From contig NZ_JAQSDA010000007.1 in the NCBI RefSeq assembly GCF_029945685.1, positions 1-64,000 on the forward strand: DNA of 64,000 bases. Reading direction: 5' to 3'. Position 1 is the first letter of the stretch. Every line of letters begins with the position of its first letter. Of this stretch, positions 1-7,431 are shown one piece after another. The translations under genes were made by a program, and so were the position numbers. This stretch comes from Polaromonas sp. Lineage in GTDB: Bacteria > Pseudomonadota > Gammaproteobacteria > Burkholderiales > Burkholderiaceae_C. Below the pieces are notes generated by a model, which made no database searches, was not told where the DNA came from, and worked only from the letters and a program-made list of their open reading frames with translations.

Positions 1-7
1 GCTCTCT

Positions 8-51
8 GCCCCCCGAGGGGGCGCATTTTTCCTTGGGGCGGCCCGGCGGAA
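8..51 (-). repeat. GC-rich Comamonadaceae repeat, inverted copy
   Basis: Read on the minus strand this gives GGGCCGCCCCAAGG, then GCGCCCCCTCGGGGGGCAG, the same core as the element at 12441-12511. With the direct copy at 150-205 it makes an inverted pair about 100 nt apart, just before the kinase gene at 212. Function unknown. The pair probably separates this gene from an upstream partner outside the window. Confidence 0.6.
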
Positions 52-149
52 AAACCCGGCCCCCACGCTCGCTCGCTGCGTGTAGCTCCGTGGCTGGTCC
101 CCGTCTCGGCCAGCAGGGGCCGCGGGTCCGGCTTTGCCGGGCCGCAGGC

Positions 150-205
150 GCAGCGCCCCCGGGGGGGGCAGCGAACCTCACGCAGTGGGGAGCGTGGGGG
201 CACAC
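150..205 (+). repeat. GC-rich Comamonadaceae repeat, direct copy
   Basis: CGCCCCCGGGGGGGGCAGCG followed by an AGCGTGGGGGCACAC-like tail, related to the copy at 12441-12511. It ends only a few bases before the ATG at 212 and leaves no Shine-Dalgarno of normal form, so it probably belongs to the 5' leader of the kinase gene. Confidence 0.6.
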
Positions 206-211
206 AGCTCC

Positions 212-1654
212 ATGCCCTTGAAACTCTTCCAGCGGGAACGACGCAGCCTGTTCGGGGAGATCCTGGACTGGATGCTCACACCGCTGCTGCTGCTGTGGCC
301 GATCAGCCTGGCGCTGACCTGGCTGGTGGCGCAGAACATTGCCGGCAAGCCCTTTGACCGCGCGCTGGAGTACAACGTGCAGGCACTGGCCAAGCTGATC
401 GTGGTCAGGAACAAACAGGTGCAGTTCAACCTGACCGCGCCGGCACGCGAAATATTGCGTGCCGACGATACCGACCTGGTGTTCTACCAGGTGCTGGGCG
501 CGCGCGGCGAATACATTAGCGGCGAACACGACCTGCCCCTGCCGACGGACGAGGAAATGACCTTTGACGGCGAAGTACGGCTGCGGGAAGACATCATGCA
601 AGGACAGGACGTGCGGGTGGCCTACACCTGGATCAAGGCCGACGTACCGGGCGGCCACCCCATCCTGGTACAGGTGGCCGAGACGCTGGAAAAGCGCAAG
701 ACACTGGCCACCGAGATCGTCAAGGGCGTGATGGTGCCGCAATTCGTCACCCTGCCGCTGGCCGTGCTGCTGGTCTGGCTGGCGCTGGTGCGCGGCATCA
801 AGCCGCTGGACCAGCTGGAAAAACGCATTCGTGCACGCAAGTCCGACGACATGAGTCCGCTCGATGAAACCATCGTGCCCGAAGAGGTGGCGCCACTGGT
901 CTCGTCCATCAACGACCTGCTCGGCCGCCTCAAGGTGCTGCTGACCACGCAGAAGCGCTTTCTCGCCGACGCCGCCCATCAGCTCAAGACGCCTCTGGCC
1001 GGACTGCGCATGCAGGCCGACCTGGCTCAGCGCGAGACCGACGCCGACGAACTTAAAAAATCCCTCAAACAGATCGGCCGCGCCAGTATCCGCGCCACCC
1101 ACACCGTCAACCAGCTGCTGGCCCTGGCGCGCGCCGAAACCACCGGCCGCAGCCTGGCCAAGCAGCGGCTGGACCTGGTGCACATCCTGGCCGAGGCCAT
1201 CCAGGACTCGGTGCCACGGGCGCTGGAAAAACACATCGATCTCGGCTACGAAGGCCCGCCGGCCGGCGAAGCCGCCAACATGCTGGAAGCCAACCCAACG
1301 CTGCTCAAGGAGTTGGTACGCAACCTGCTCGACAACGCGCTTAACTACACCCCCGAAGGCGGCCAGGTCACGGTCCGGCTGCTGACCGACCGCTTCAGCG
1401 GCGTGGTGGTGCTGCAGGTGGAGGACTCGGGCCCCGGCATCCCGGCCGCCGAGCGCGAGCTGGTGCTGCAGCCGTTTTACCGCGCGCTCGGCACCAATGT
1501 CGACGGCTCGGGGCTGGGGCTGGCGATCGTGGAGGAAATCGCCAAACAGCATGGTGCCACTGTCGTCGTTGACGACGCCATGCCCGGGCGCACGCCCCCG
1601 GGGACACGCATCACCGTTCGGTTCATGGGGTTTGCCGACCTGCCGCAGGAATAA
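212..1654 (+). CDS. TctE-like two-component sensor histidine kinase
   Basis: Inner-membrane sensor kinase of 480 residues. An N-terminal membrane segment (about residues 20-40) is followed by a periplasmic 2CSK-type sensor region, a second membrane segment (about 170-190) and a HAMP-like linker. The HisKA H-box is FLADAAHQLKTPLAGL with His256, and the HATPase has an N-box (RNLLDNALNYTP), G1 (VEDSGPGIP) and G2 (GSGLGLAIVEEIA). The architecture matches TctE, which senses tricarboxylates, but the ligand cannot be read from sequence. I chose ATG 212 (MPLKLFQRER) because the 26 codons upstream are translated GC-rich repeat. A response regulator gene is expected just left of the window. Confidence 0.9.
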   Translation: MPLKLFQRERRSLFGEILDWMLTPLLLLWPISLALTWLVAQNIAGKPFDRALEYNVQALAKLIVVRNKQVQFNLTAPAREILRADDTDLVFYQVLGARGEYISGEHDLPLPTDEEMTFDGEVRLREDIMQGQDVRVAYTWIKADVPGGHPILVQVAETLEKRKTLATEIVKGVMVPQFVTLPLAVLLVWLALVRGIKPLDQLEKRIRARKSDDMSPLDETIVPEEVAPLVSSINDLLGRLKVLLTTQKRFLADAAHQLKTPLAGLRMQADLAQRETDADELKKSLKQIGRASIRATHTVNQLLALARAETTGRSLAKQRLDLVHILAEAIQDSVPRALEKHIDLGYEGPPAGEAANMLEANPTLLKELVRNLLDNALNYTPEGGQVTVRLLTDRFSGVVVLQVEDSGPGIPAAERELVLQPFYRALGTNVDGSGLGLAIVEEIAKQHGATVVVDDAMPGRTPPGTRITVRFMGFADLPQE

Positions 1655-1716
1655 ATGCCGTCACGTCACTACACTGCGCAGTAGCCCCGAACCGACGACC
1701 TGCCACTGGATCCGCG

Positions 1717-2547
1717 ATGAGCAAAACCACAGCCGCCAACAGCCAGCGCCACATGCGCTCCAGACTCAAGATCGGCCTCTCGGCCTGCTTTTCCCACGCC
1801 GACCCGACGCGTTCGCTGTTCACCGGAAAAACCTTGCAGTATGTCGAGCAGACGGTCGCCCACTGGATCATGTCTTCGGGTGCGATGGTGGTCATGGTGC
1901 CCTGCCCGACCGGCGCCACCCAGCGCGGCGATGCAGGTTTTGACGACTATGCCCAGTGGCTCGACGGCCTGGTGCTGCACGGCGGGGCCGATGTCTGGCC
2001 CGGCAGCTACGGCGAGGAGCCGCTCGAAGAACGCTGGTCCGGCGACCGCGTGCGCGACGATTACGACAAGGCCATGGTCGCCTCCTTCGTAAAAGCCGGC
2101 AAGCCGGTCTTCGGCATCTGCCGCGGCTTGCAACTGCTCAACGTGGCCTTCGGCGGGACGCTGTACCAGGACATCGCCACGCAGGTGCCCGAGTCCTTCC
2201 TGCATCGCGACGCCGTGATCTACGACCAGAACTTCCACAGCGTGGAGATCGTGCAGGGCACGCAGTTGTCCCGCCTTTACCCCGGCGTGGAACGCGCACG
2301 TGTCAACAGCATTCACCACCAGGGCATCAAGGACCTGTCGACCGAGTTCGTGGCCGAGGCCTTCAGCGTGCCTGACGGCATGGTGGAAGCCATACGCCGC
2401 AAGGACGCATCGAAAAGCTACATCGCGGCGCTGCAGTGGCACCCCGAGTTTCACCAGCCGGGCTCGGACACGATTGATGACGCGGCAGTGCTGGAGGATT
2501 TTCTGTCTGCCGTGAAAGAGGCGAAGAGCCGGGCGCCGATCGGCTAA
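1717..2547 (+). CDS. Class I glutamine amidotransferase-like protein (peptidase C26, PuuD-type)
   Basis: 276 residues. The nucleophile elbow GICRGLQLLNVAFGG carries Cys135, and the late LQWHPEF motif supplies the His and Glu of the triad. GGADVWPGSYGEEP near residue 90 is the oxyanion/substrate loop typical of peptidase C26. These proteins hydrolyse gamma-glutamyl amides such as gamma-glutamyl-GABA in putrescine breakdown. No other puu gene lies nearby, so the substrate is inferred from family only. It begins 62 bp after the kinase gene. A later in-frame Met (residue 13, MRSRLKIG) could be the true start. Confidence 0.85.
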   Translation: MSKTTAANSQRHMRSRLKIGLSACFSHADPTRSLFTGKTLQYVEQTVAHWIMSSGAMVVMVPCPTGATQRGDAGFDDYAQWLDGLVLHGGADVWPGSYGEEPLEERWSGDRVRDDYDKAMVASFVKAGKPVFGICRGLQLLNVAFGGTLYQDIATQVPESFLHRDAVIYDQNFHSVEIVQGTQLSRLYPGVERARVNSIHHQGIKDLSTEFVAEAFSVPDGMVEAIRRKDASKSYIAALQWHPEFHQPGSDTIDDAAVLEDFLSAVKEAKSRAPIG

Positions 2548-2557
2548 ACCGCTGACT

Positions 2558-2622
2558 TGGTGCGCAAATCAGCCCCCAGCCCCCGTCTGAGCTGCGCGGG
2601 TAGCTATTGAATTCGTAGCATT
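2558..2622 (-). repeat. TAGCTGCTTGCGC intergenic repeat, reverse-orientation copy
   Basis: On the minus strand this reads TACGAATTCAATAGCTACCC, then GCGCAGCTC and GGGGGCTGGGGGCTGATTTG, matching the family core (TAGCT..., GGGCTGG, GATTTG). It is the only copy I found in this orientation. It sits between the convergent amidotransferase gene and topB. Confidence 0.7.
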
Positions 2623-2632
2623 TTGATTGTCA

Positions 2633-2651
2633 TCCCGGACTTGATCCGGGA
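2633..2651. repeat. REP-like palindrome TCCCGGA-N5-TCCGGGA
   Basis: Perfect 7-bp arms around CTTGA, within GTCATCCCGGACTTGATCC. This sequence is dispersed in many proteobacterial genomes. It starts the 2.6-3.1 kb repeat mosaic between the two convergent genes. Confidence 0.6.
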
Positions 2652-2699
2652 TCCATGTTGGCTAGCTCTTGCGGGGGTGGTGTGCCAACAAGCCGGGGG

Positions 2700-2915
2700 T
2701 TGCCCGGCGGCAAGTAACTTTCTTTTGTCTCGCCAAAAGAAAGTCACCAAAGAAAAGGCGACCCTACTGTCTGCGACCCTTCGCTTGCGCTCAGGGCAAC
2801 CTGCGGTGCTCGGTCCAGCCGGGGTCGAGCTCGAACTCGCCTTCGGCTCAAACAATCGCTCGCCCTTATCCGTCTGGCCCTGCGCTCCTCGGCGCATCCA
2901 GAAGGGCGGCGGAAA
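2700..2915. repeat. Dispersed non-coding element (CTTTTGTCTCGCCAAAAGAAAG type)
   Basis: GCCCGGCGGCAAGTAACTTT, then CGCCAAAAGAAAGTCACCAA and AGAAAAGGCGACCC, are recognisable as a dispersed element of beta- and gammaproteobacteria. It is often mis-annotated as short hypothetical proteins because it is open in several frames. No ribosome-binding site or protein family supports a gene here. CTTTTGTCTCGCCAAAAG is itself an imperfect stem-loop. Confidence 0.6.
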
Positions 2916-2941
2916 AAAACCAATGCGTGGACAAATCCGGA

Positions 2942-2970
2942 GTCCTTGAAGCGCGCAGCGCTTCAAGGAC
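2942..2970. repeat. Perfect 13-bp stem-loop
   Basis: Arms GTCCTTGAAGCGC and GCGCTTCAAGGAC are exact reverse complements around a GCA loop. There is no following T-run, so it is not a typical intrinsic terminator. It lies 170 bp downstream of the topB stop. Confidence 0.75.
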
Positions 2971-3137
2971 GGGAATCCCAACGAACGGTCATGTTTGCAC
3001 GCGAGCGCAGCGCACGCGGCCACATGAAGTCCCCTCCATCGCCCAGCGGGGCGAGGGAGGGGCTAGGGGTGGGGAGTTGAAACTACTGCCCGAAGCGAGC
3101 CGGGGACGGAGCGTGATACATGGCAGGCAGGCGGGGC

Positions 3138-6107
3138 CTATTCCGCCGTCAGATGTTTCCCCACAATCCCCGCCAGCTCAAACATTGTCACCTGCGGCTT
3201 GCCGAACACGGCCAGCAGCTTGGCATCGGCATTGATGGCGCGCTTGTTGGCCGCGTCCTGCAAACCCTCGGCCTTGATGTAGTCCCAGAGTTTCTTGATG
3301 ACCTGGGTGCGCGCCACCGGTTCTGAACCGATGACCGCGGCCAGGGCGTCGCTGGGTTTGAGGCCGCTGCCCGGTTTGGCCACGCGCGGGGCCTTGGGTT
3401 TGGCGACCTTGGCGGCTGGTGTCTTTTTGGCGGCGACTTTTTTTGCAGCCACTTTTTTTGCGGCCGGGCCCGCGCCCTTGGCGGCCACGGTTTTGCCGAA
3501 CGGCGTTTTCACCGTGCCGGTGCGCGGCGGGCCGGCGGTCTTGCGCGGGGGGAATTTGGATGGCGCAAACTCGAAGTTGACCTTGCCGGCTTCCGCGTCC
3601 CAGGCCAGCATGGCCTTGAAGGGCCGGCGCGTACGCATCGACACGAACTTGTCGAGCAGGTCGGTCTTGCCGCTGGTGAGCAGCTTGACCATCTGTTCGC
3701 GCTCAACCGGCTGCTGCAGGATCATCTGGCCGGTCTTGAAGTCGCAGCTGGGTGTCGGTTGCGCGTTGGTCGGCACTGACTTTTCACACACATAGTTCTT
3801 GCCGTGTTCAAACACACCTGCACCGCACTTGGGGCAGGCCCCCAACGACTGCTGGGCGCTGAAGTCCACGATCTCGCCGGTTTCGCCGGCCTTGTCGTCG
3901 CCGAAATCAAACTCGAGTTTGTAGTTCTTGGTCTCTTCGTCGAACTTGATGACCATCTCGGCCGTAAAAGGCCAGCCGGCCTTGGAGCGGAAGCCGTCCA
4001 GCGGGCCGATTTTTTTGTCGCGCAAAAACTGTTCCACCTCGGCCACCTCGAAGGTGCGACCGGCCGGCGTCTTGCCGAACGAGAAGCCGCAACCGTCGTC
4101 GCCTTTTTTGCCGGTGCAGGTGTAGCGGCGGTAGTTTTCCTTGATCACGCCGCCGCAGTTGGGGCAGGGCGCGCTCAGGGTGGCGTAGTCGCCGGGAATG
4201 GTGTCCTTGTCGTAACCTTTGGCCTTGTCGACCAGGTTCTTGGTCATGGCGGCAATTTCGGCCATGAAGGTCTCGCGGCTCAGCTTGCCGTGTTCCATCT
4301 GCGCGAGCTTGTGCTCCCACTCGCCGGTCAGGTCGGCGCGCGAGAGTTCTTCCACGCCCAGGCCGCGCAGCAGCGTCATGAGCTGGAAGGCCTTGGCCGT
4401 GGGGATCAGTTCGCGGCCTTCGCGCAGCATGTACTTTTCGTTGATCAGGCCCTCGATGGTGGCCGCGCGCGTGGCCGGCGTGCCCAGGCCTTTTTCCTGC
4501 ATGGCTTCGCGCAGCTCGTCGTCGTCAATGGTCTTGCCCGCGCCTTCCATCGCGCCCAGCAAGGTGGCCTCTGAATACCTGGCCGGCGGCCGCGTCTTGA
4601 GCCCTTTGGCTTCGACCACTTCGGCACGCACCATCTCGCCCGGCTTGACCGGCACCAGGCTCTGGCCCTTGTCGCCTTCCTTGGCATCGGCCACTTCATC
4701 GGCGGCTTCCTTGCCGTAAATCGCCAGCCAGCCCGGCTTGACCAGCACCTTGCCTTCGGTCTTGAAGCTGTGGCCGACGGCCTGCGAAATACGTGTGGTG
4801 ACCAGGTATTCAGCGCTCGGGAAAAACACCGCCATGAAACGGCGCACCACCAGGTCGTACAGCTTTTGCTCGGCGTCGCTCAGGCCGCTGGGCGCCTGCA
4901 GCGTGGGAATGATCGCAAAGTGATCGCTCACCTTGCTGTTGTCGAAAATGCGTTTGCTGGGCTTGATGTAGTTGCCCTTGAGGGCCGTGGCCGCGTGCGG
5001 CGCCAGGTGCTTCATGGGGCTGGCGGCCAGCATTTCAAAGGTTTGCTTGACCACCGGCACATAGTCTTCGGGCAGCGCCCGCGAATCGGTACGCGGGTAG
5101 GTCAGTGCCTTGTGGCGCTCGTACAGGCTTTGCGCGATCGACAGCGTGGTCTTGGCCGAAAAGCCGAACTTGCCGTTGGCCTCGCGCTGCAGCGAGGTCA
5201 GATCAAACAGCAGCCCCGCGGCCTGCGTGGTCGGCTTGCTTTCCTCGGTGACCGTGGCGGCCTTGCCGCGCACCGCGTCGGCAATCGCCAGTGCCTCGCG
5301 CTCGGACCAGACGCGGTCGGCTTTCAGCTCGGCATCAGGCTCGGCGTTGTCGGCGTTGGCGGCTGCCTTTTTCCACTTCGGGTCGAACCACTTGGCCGGG
5401 TATTCGCCGGCCTCAGCCAGAAACGTGGCGTGGATTTCCCAGTAGTCGCGGCTCACGAACTTGCGGATTTTTTCCTCGCGCTCGACCACCACCGACAGCG
5501 TCGGCGTCTGCACGCGCCCCACGGTGGTCAGAAAGAAGCCGCCATCACGCGAGTTGAAAGCCGTCATGGCACGCGTGCCGTTGATGCCGACCATCCAGTC
5601 GGCTTCGGAGCGCGAACGCGCAGCGTCGGCCAGGCCCTGCATTTGCTGGTCGCTGCGCAGGCTCTCGAAGCCGTCGCGGATCGCAGCCGGTGTCATGGAC
5701 TGCAGCCAAAGCCGCTTGACCGGGTGTTTGCTCTTGGCGTACTGCTGGATCAATCGGAAGATCAGCTCGCCTTCGCGGCCCGCGTCGCAGGCGTTGACGA
5801 GGGCGTCCACGTCCTTGCGTTTGGTCAGCTTGACGATGGCATTGAGCCGCGTCTTGGTCTTGTCCATCGGCTTCAAGTCAAAGTAGGGCGGAATCACCGG
5901 CAGGTTGGCAAAACTCCACTTCCCGCGCTTGACGTCGAACTCTTCCGGCGCCTGGATTTCCACCAGATGGCCGACAGCCGAGGTGACCAGCCAGTCGTCG
6001 CTTTCAAAGTACTCATCGTGTTTTTCAAACTTGCCCGCGGTCGGCGTCATCGCCCGCACAATGTCCTGTGCGACCGAGGGTTTTTCTGCAATCACCAGCG
6101 TTTTCAT
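3138..6107 (-). CDS. topB: DNA topoisomerase III with C-terminal SWIB/MDM2 domain
   Basis: Type IA topoisomerase of 989 residues that passes single strands to unlink replication and recombination intermediates. The TOPRIM domain has the IAEKPSVAQDI start and acidic motif CDAGREGE (D108). The active-site loop ALTYPRTDS carries catalytic Tyr337. Two Cys-rich zinc ribbons follow near residues 660-800 (CPNCGG...C...C and CPKCGA...C...C). A Lys/Ala/Pro-rich linker (repeats of KKVAAKK) leads to a terminal SWIB domain of about 75 residues with VIKKLWDYI, KRAINADAKLLAVFG and VTMFELAGIVGKHL. The start overlaps the stop of the upstream TlpA-like gene by 4 bp (ATGA), so the two are co-transcribed. E. 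coli TopB has no SWIB domain. Confidence 0.95.
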   Translation of the reverse strand: MKTLVIAEKPSVAQDIVRAMTPTAGKFEKHDEYFESDDWLVTSAVGHLVEIQAPEEFDVKRGKWSFANLPVIPPYFDLKPMDKTKTRLNAIVKLTKRKDVDALVNACDAGREGELIFRLIQQYAKSKHPVKRLWLQSMTPAAIRDGFESLRSDQQMQGLADAARSRSEADWMVGINGTRAMTAFNSRDGGFFLTTVGRVQTPTLSVVVEREEKIRKFVSRDYWEIHATFLAEAGEYPAKWFDPKWKKAAANADNAEPDAELKADRVWSEREALAIADAVRGKAATVTEESKPTTQAAGLLFDLTSLQREANGKFGFSAKTTLSIAQSLYERHKALTYPRTDSRALPEDYVPVVKQTFEMLAASPMKHLAPHAATALKGNYIKPSKRIFDNSKVSDHFAIIPTLQAPSGLSDAEQKLYDLVVRRFMAVFFPSAEYLVTTRISQAVGHSFKTEGKVLVKPGWLAIYGKEAADEVADAKEGDKGQSLVPVKPGEMVRAEVVEAKGLKTRPPARYSEATLLGAMEGAGKTIDDDELREAMQEKGLGTPATRAATIEGLINEKYMLREGRELIPTAKAFQLMTLLRGLGVEELSRADLTGEWEHKLAQMEHGKLSRETFMAEIAAMTKNLVDKAKGYDKDTIPGDYATLSAPCPNCGGVIKENYRRYTCTGKKGDDGCGFSFGKTPAGRTFEVAEVEQFLRDKKIGPLDGFRSKAGWPFTAEMVIKFDEETKNYKLEFDFGDDKAGETGEIVDFSAQQSLGACPKCGAGVFEHGKNYVCEKSVPTNAQPTPSCDFKTGQMILQQPVEREQMVKLLTSGKTDLLDKFVSMRTRRPFKAMLAWDAEAGKVNFEFAPSKFPPRKTAGPPRTGTVKTPFGKTVAAKGAGPAAKKVAAKKVAAKKTPAAKVAKPKAPRVAKPGSGLKPSDALAAVIGSEPVARTQVIKKLWDYIKAEGLQDAANKRAINADAKLLAVFGKPQVTMFELAGIVGKHLTAE

Positions 6108-6622
6108 AAGTACTTCTTCAAACCTTCTACATCTTCGGGGAGCATTTCCCCGCTTTCGGCAAACAGCACTTTTCCGCTTTTGCCATTGACTTTCAAAACC
6201 ACCACCACCGGCAAACCGTCCGGCTTGGGCAGAACTCTGGCTACCTCAGGGGTCAGCATCCCGGCGGGAAAGCTGTAGCCCCGGGTCTTCATATAGTTGA
6301 CCGCCGCAACAGCCTCCCTATCAATCGACAGCGCCAGCACCTCCAGCCCCTGCGCCTTCTGCGCGCGCCATAAAGACTCAATGTAAGGCGACTGCACCGC
6401 ACAAAAAGGGCACCAGCTGGCCCACCAGTACACCACAAGCAGCTTTCCCTGCATCTGTTCCGGCGTCCAGGCTCGCCCGTCCAGCAGGCTCAAGGCCGGC
6501 AAAGTCAGGGTGCTGCCCAGCCTGGGCAAGGGGCTGTCCGAACCCCTGGACCAGGCCAGCGGCCCCAGGCCCGCGGCGGCCAGCGCGGCGACGGACTCGA
6601 TGGCCTTGCGGCGGTTCAACAT
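6104..6622 (-). CDS. TlpA-like periplasmic thioredoxin-family protein
   Basis: 172 residues, thiol-disulfide oxidoreductase fold. The N-terminus MLNRRKAIESVAALAAAGLG has an RR pair followed by a hydrophobic stretch, like a Tat or Sec signal. The redox motif is WASWCPFC (CxxC), and the cis-Pro region is KPDGLPVVVVL. I chose ATG 6622 because AAGGAG lies 6 nt upstream; the longer frame reads through low-complexity alternating DNA. Its stop overlaps the topB start (ATGA). A membrane or periplasmic redox role is known for the family; why it is paired with a topoisomerase is unclear. Confidence 0.85.
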   Translation of the reverse strand: MLNRRKAIESVAALAAAGLGPLAWSRGSDSPLPRLGSTLTLPALSLLDGRAWTPEQMQGKLLVVYWWASWCPFCAVQSPYIESLWRAQKAQGLEVLALSIDREAVAAVNYMKTRGYSFPAGMLTPEVARVLPKPDGLPVVVVLKVNGKSGKVLFAESGEMLPEDVEGLKKYL

Positions 6623-6660
6623 GGCTTGCTCCTTGCGTGCATCACTACAATAACGGCTTC

Positions 6661-6703
6661 GCGCGTGCGCATGCGCGCACCCGCATGTGCGCGCACATGC
6701 ATG
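6661..6703. other. Alternating purine-pyrimidine tract with 18-bp perfect palindrome
   Basis: Positions 6661-6680 and 6682-6703 alternate purine and pyrimidine without a break, mostly GC and CA/TG steps, a composition prone to Z-DNA. GCATGTGCG/CGCACATGC (6683-6700) is a perfect 18-bp palindrome. The tract lies between the divergent TlpA-like and SET genes and could be a regulator site or supercoiling-sensitive element. Confidence 0.6.
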
Positions 6704-6729
6704 AATTAACCATACCAAAAAAATACGTC

Positions 6730-7419
6730 GTGTCAAAAACTCAGGTCTCTGCCCCCCTTTCCAGCCCGCCTGCCAGACCCGCTCCTGAAGCCGGCCGCCG
6801 TATTCAAACCCGGGTATCCAACGTCCATGGCAAGGGCGTGTTCGCCGTGCAGGACCTGGCCGAAGGCGAGACGCTGATCGAATACGTCGGTGAAGTGATC
6901 ACCTGGAAAGAAGCCCTGCGCCGGCACCCGCACGACCCGAAGGACCCGAACCACACCTTCTACTTTCACATCGATGAAAAGCATGTGATCGACGCCAAGT
7001 ACGGCGGCAATTCCTCGCGCTGGATCAACCACAGCTGCAATCCCAACTGCGAGGCTGACGAACAGGACGGCCGCGTCTTCATCAAGGCGCGGCGCAACAT
7101 CCAGGCCGGCGACGAGCTGTTTTACGACTACGGCCTGATCATCGACGCGCCCTACACGAAAAAACTGCTGGCCGAGTACCCCTGCTGGTGCGGCGCCAAA
7201 AACTGCCGTGGCACCCTGCTGGCGCCCAAGGACGACAAACCGGGCAAGAAGGACAAAAAGAAGAACAAGCCTGAAAAGGCGTCCGGTGCCGACAAGCCCG
7301 TGAAGGGCAAGCAGCTCAGGAAAGAGCTGAACAAGGAACTCCGGAAAGTCCTGAAGAAAGCCGGCAAGACCGGAAAAGCCGGGAAGGCCGACAAACCAGG
7401 CAAGGGCAAAAAGGACTGA
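6730..7419 (+). CDS. SET-domain protein-lysine methyltransferase with lysine-rich tail
   Basis: 229 residues from the GTG at 6730 (VSKTQVSAP). The SET fold is clear: RIQTRVSNVHGKGVFA (N-terminal SET motif), GGNSSRWINHSCNPNCEA (NHSC pseudoknot that binds S-adenosylmethionine), DELFYDYG (catalytic Tyr region) and a post-SET cysteine cluster CWCGAKNCRG. A tail of about 65 residues is mostly Lys, Gly, Pro and Ala (repeats like KAGKTGKAGKADKPGKG), similar to histone-H1-like proteins. Bacterial SET proteins methylate lysines, but the target here is unknown. The start is uncertain: no clear Shine-Dalgarno, and ATG 6697 and 6637 are also in frame but read through the alternating tract. Confidence 0.85.
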   Translation: MSKTQVSAPLSSPPARPAPEAGRRIQTRVSNVHGKGVFAVQDLAEGETLIEYVGEVITWKEALRRHPHDPKDPNHTFYFHIDEKHVIDAKYGGNSSRWINHSCNPNCEADEQDGRVFIKARRNIQAGDELFYDYGLIIDAPYTKKLLAEYPCWCGAKNCRGTLLAPKDDKPGKKDKKKNKPEKASGADKPVKGKQLRKELNKELRKVLKKAGKTGKAGKADKPGKGKKD

Positions 7420-7431
7420 GCGGTCCCTGCC

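Noticed and set aside
2604..3235. Several overlapping open frames on both strands (for example 2623-2949 and 2604-3023)
   Set aside because: They translate dispersed repeats (LLSRQKKVTKEKA-type sequence), lack ribosome sites and are common false annotations.
4770..6278. A 502-codon open frame antisense to topB
   Set aside because: High-GC shadow frame: its residues are mostly those expected from the reverse strand of topB codons, with no recognised domain.
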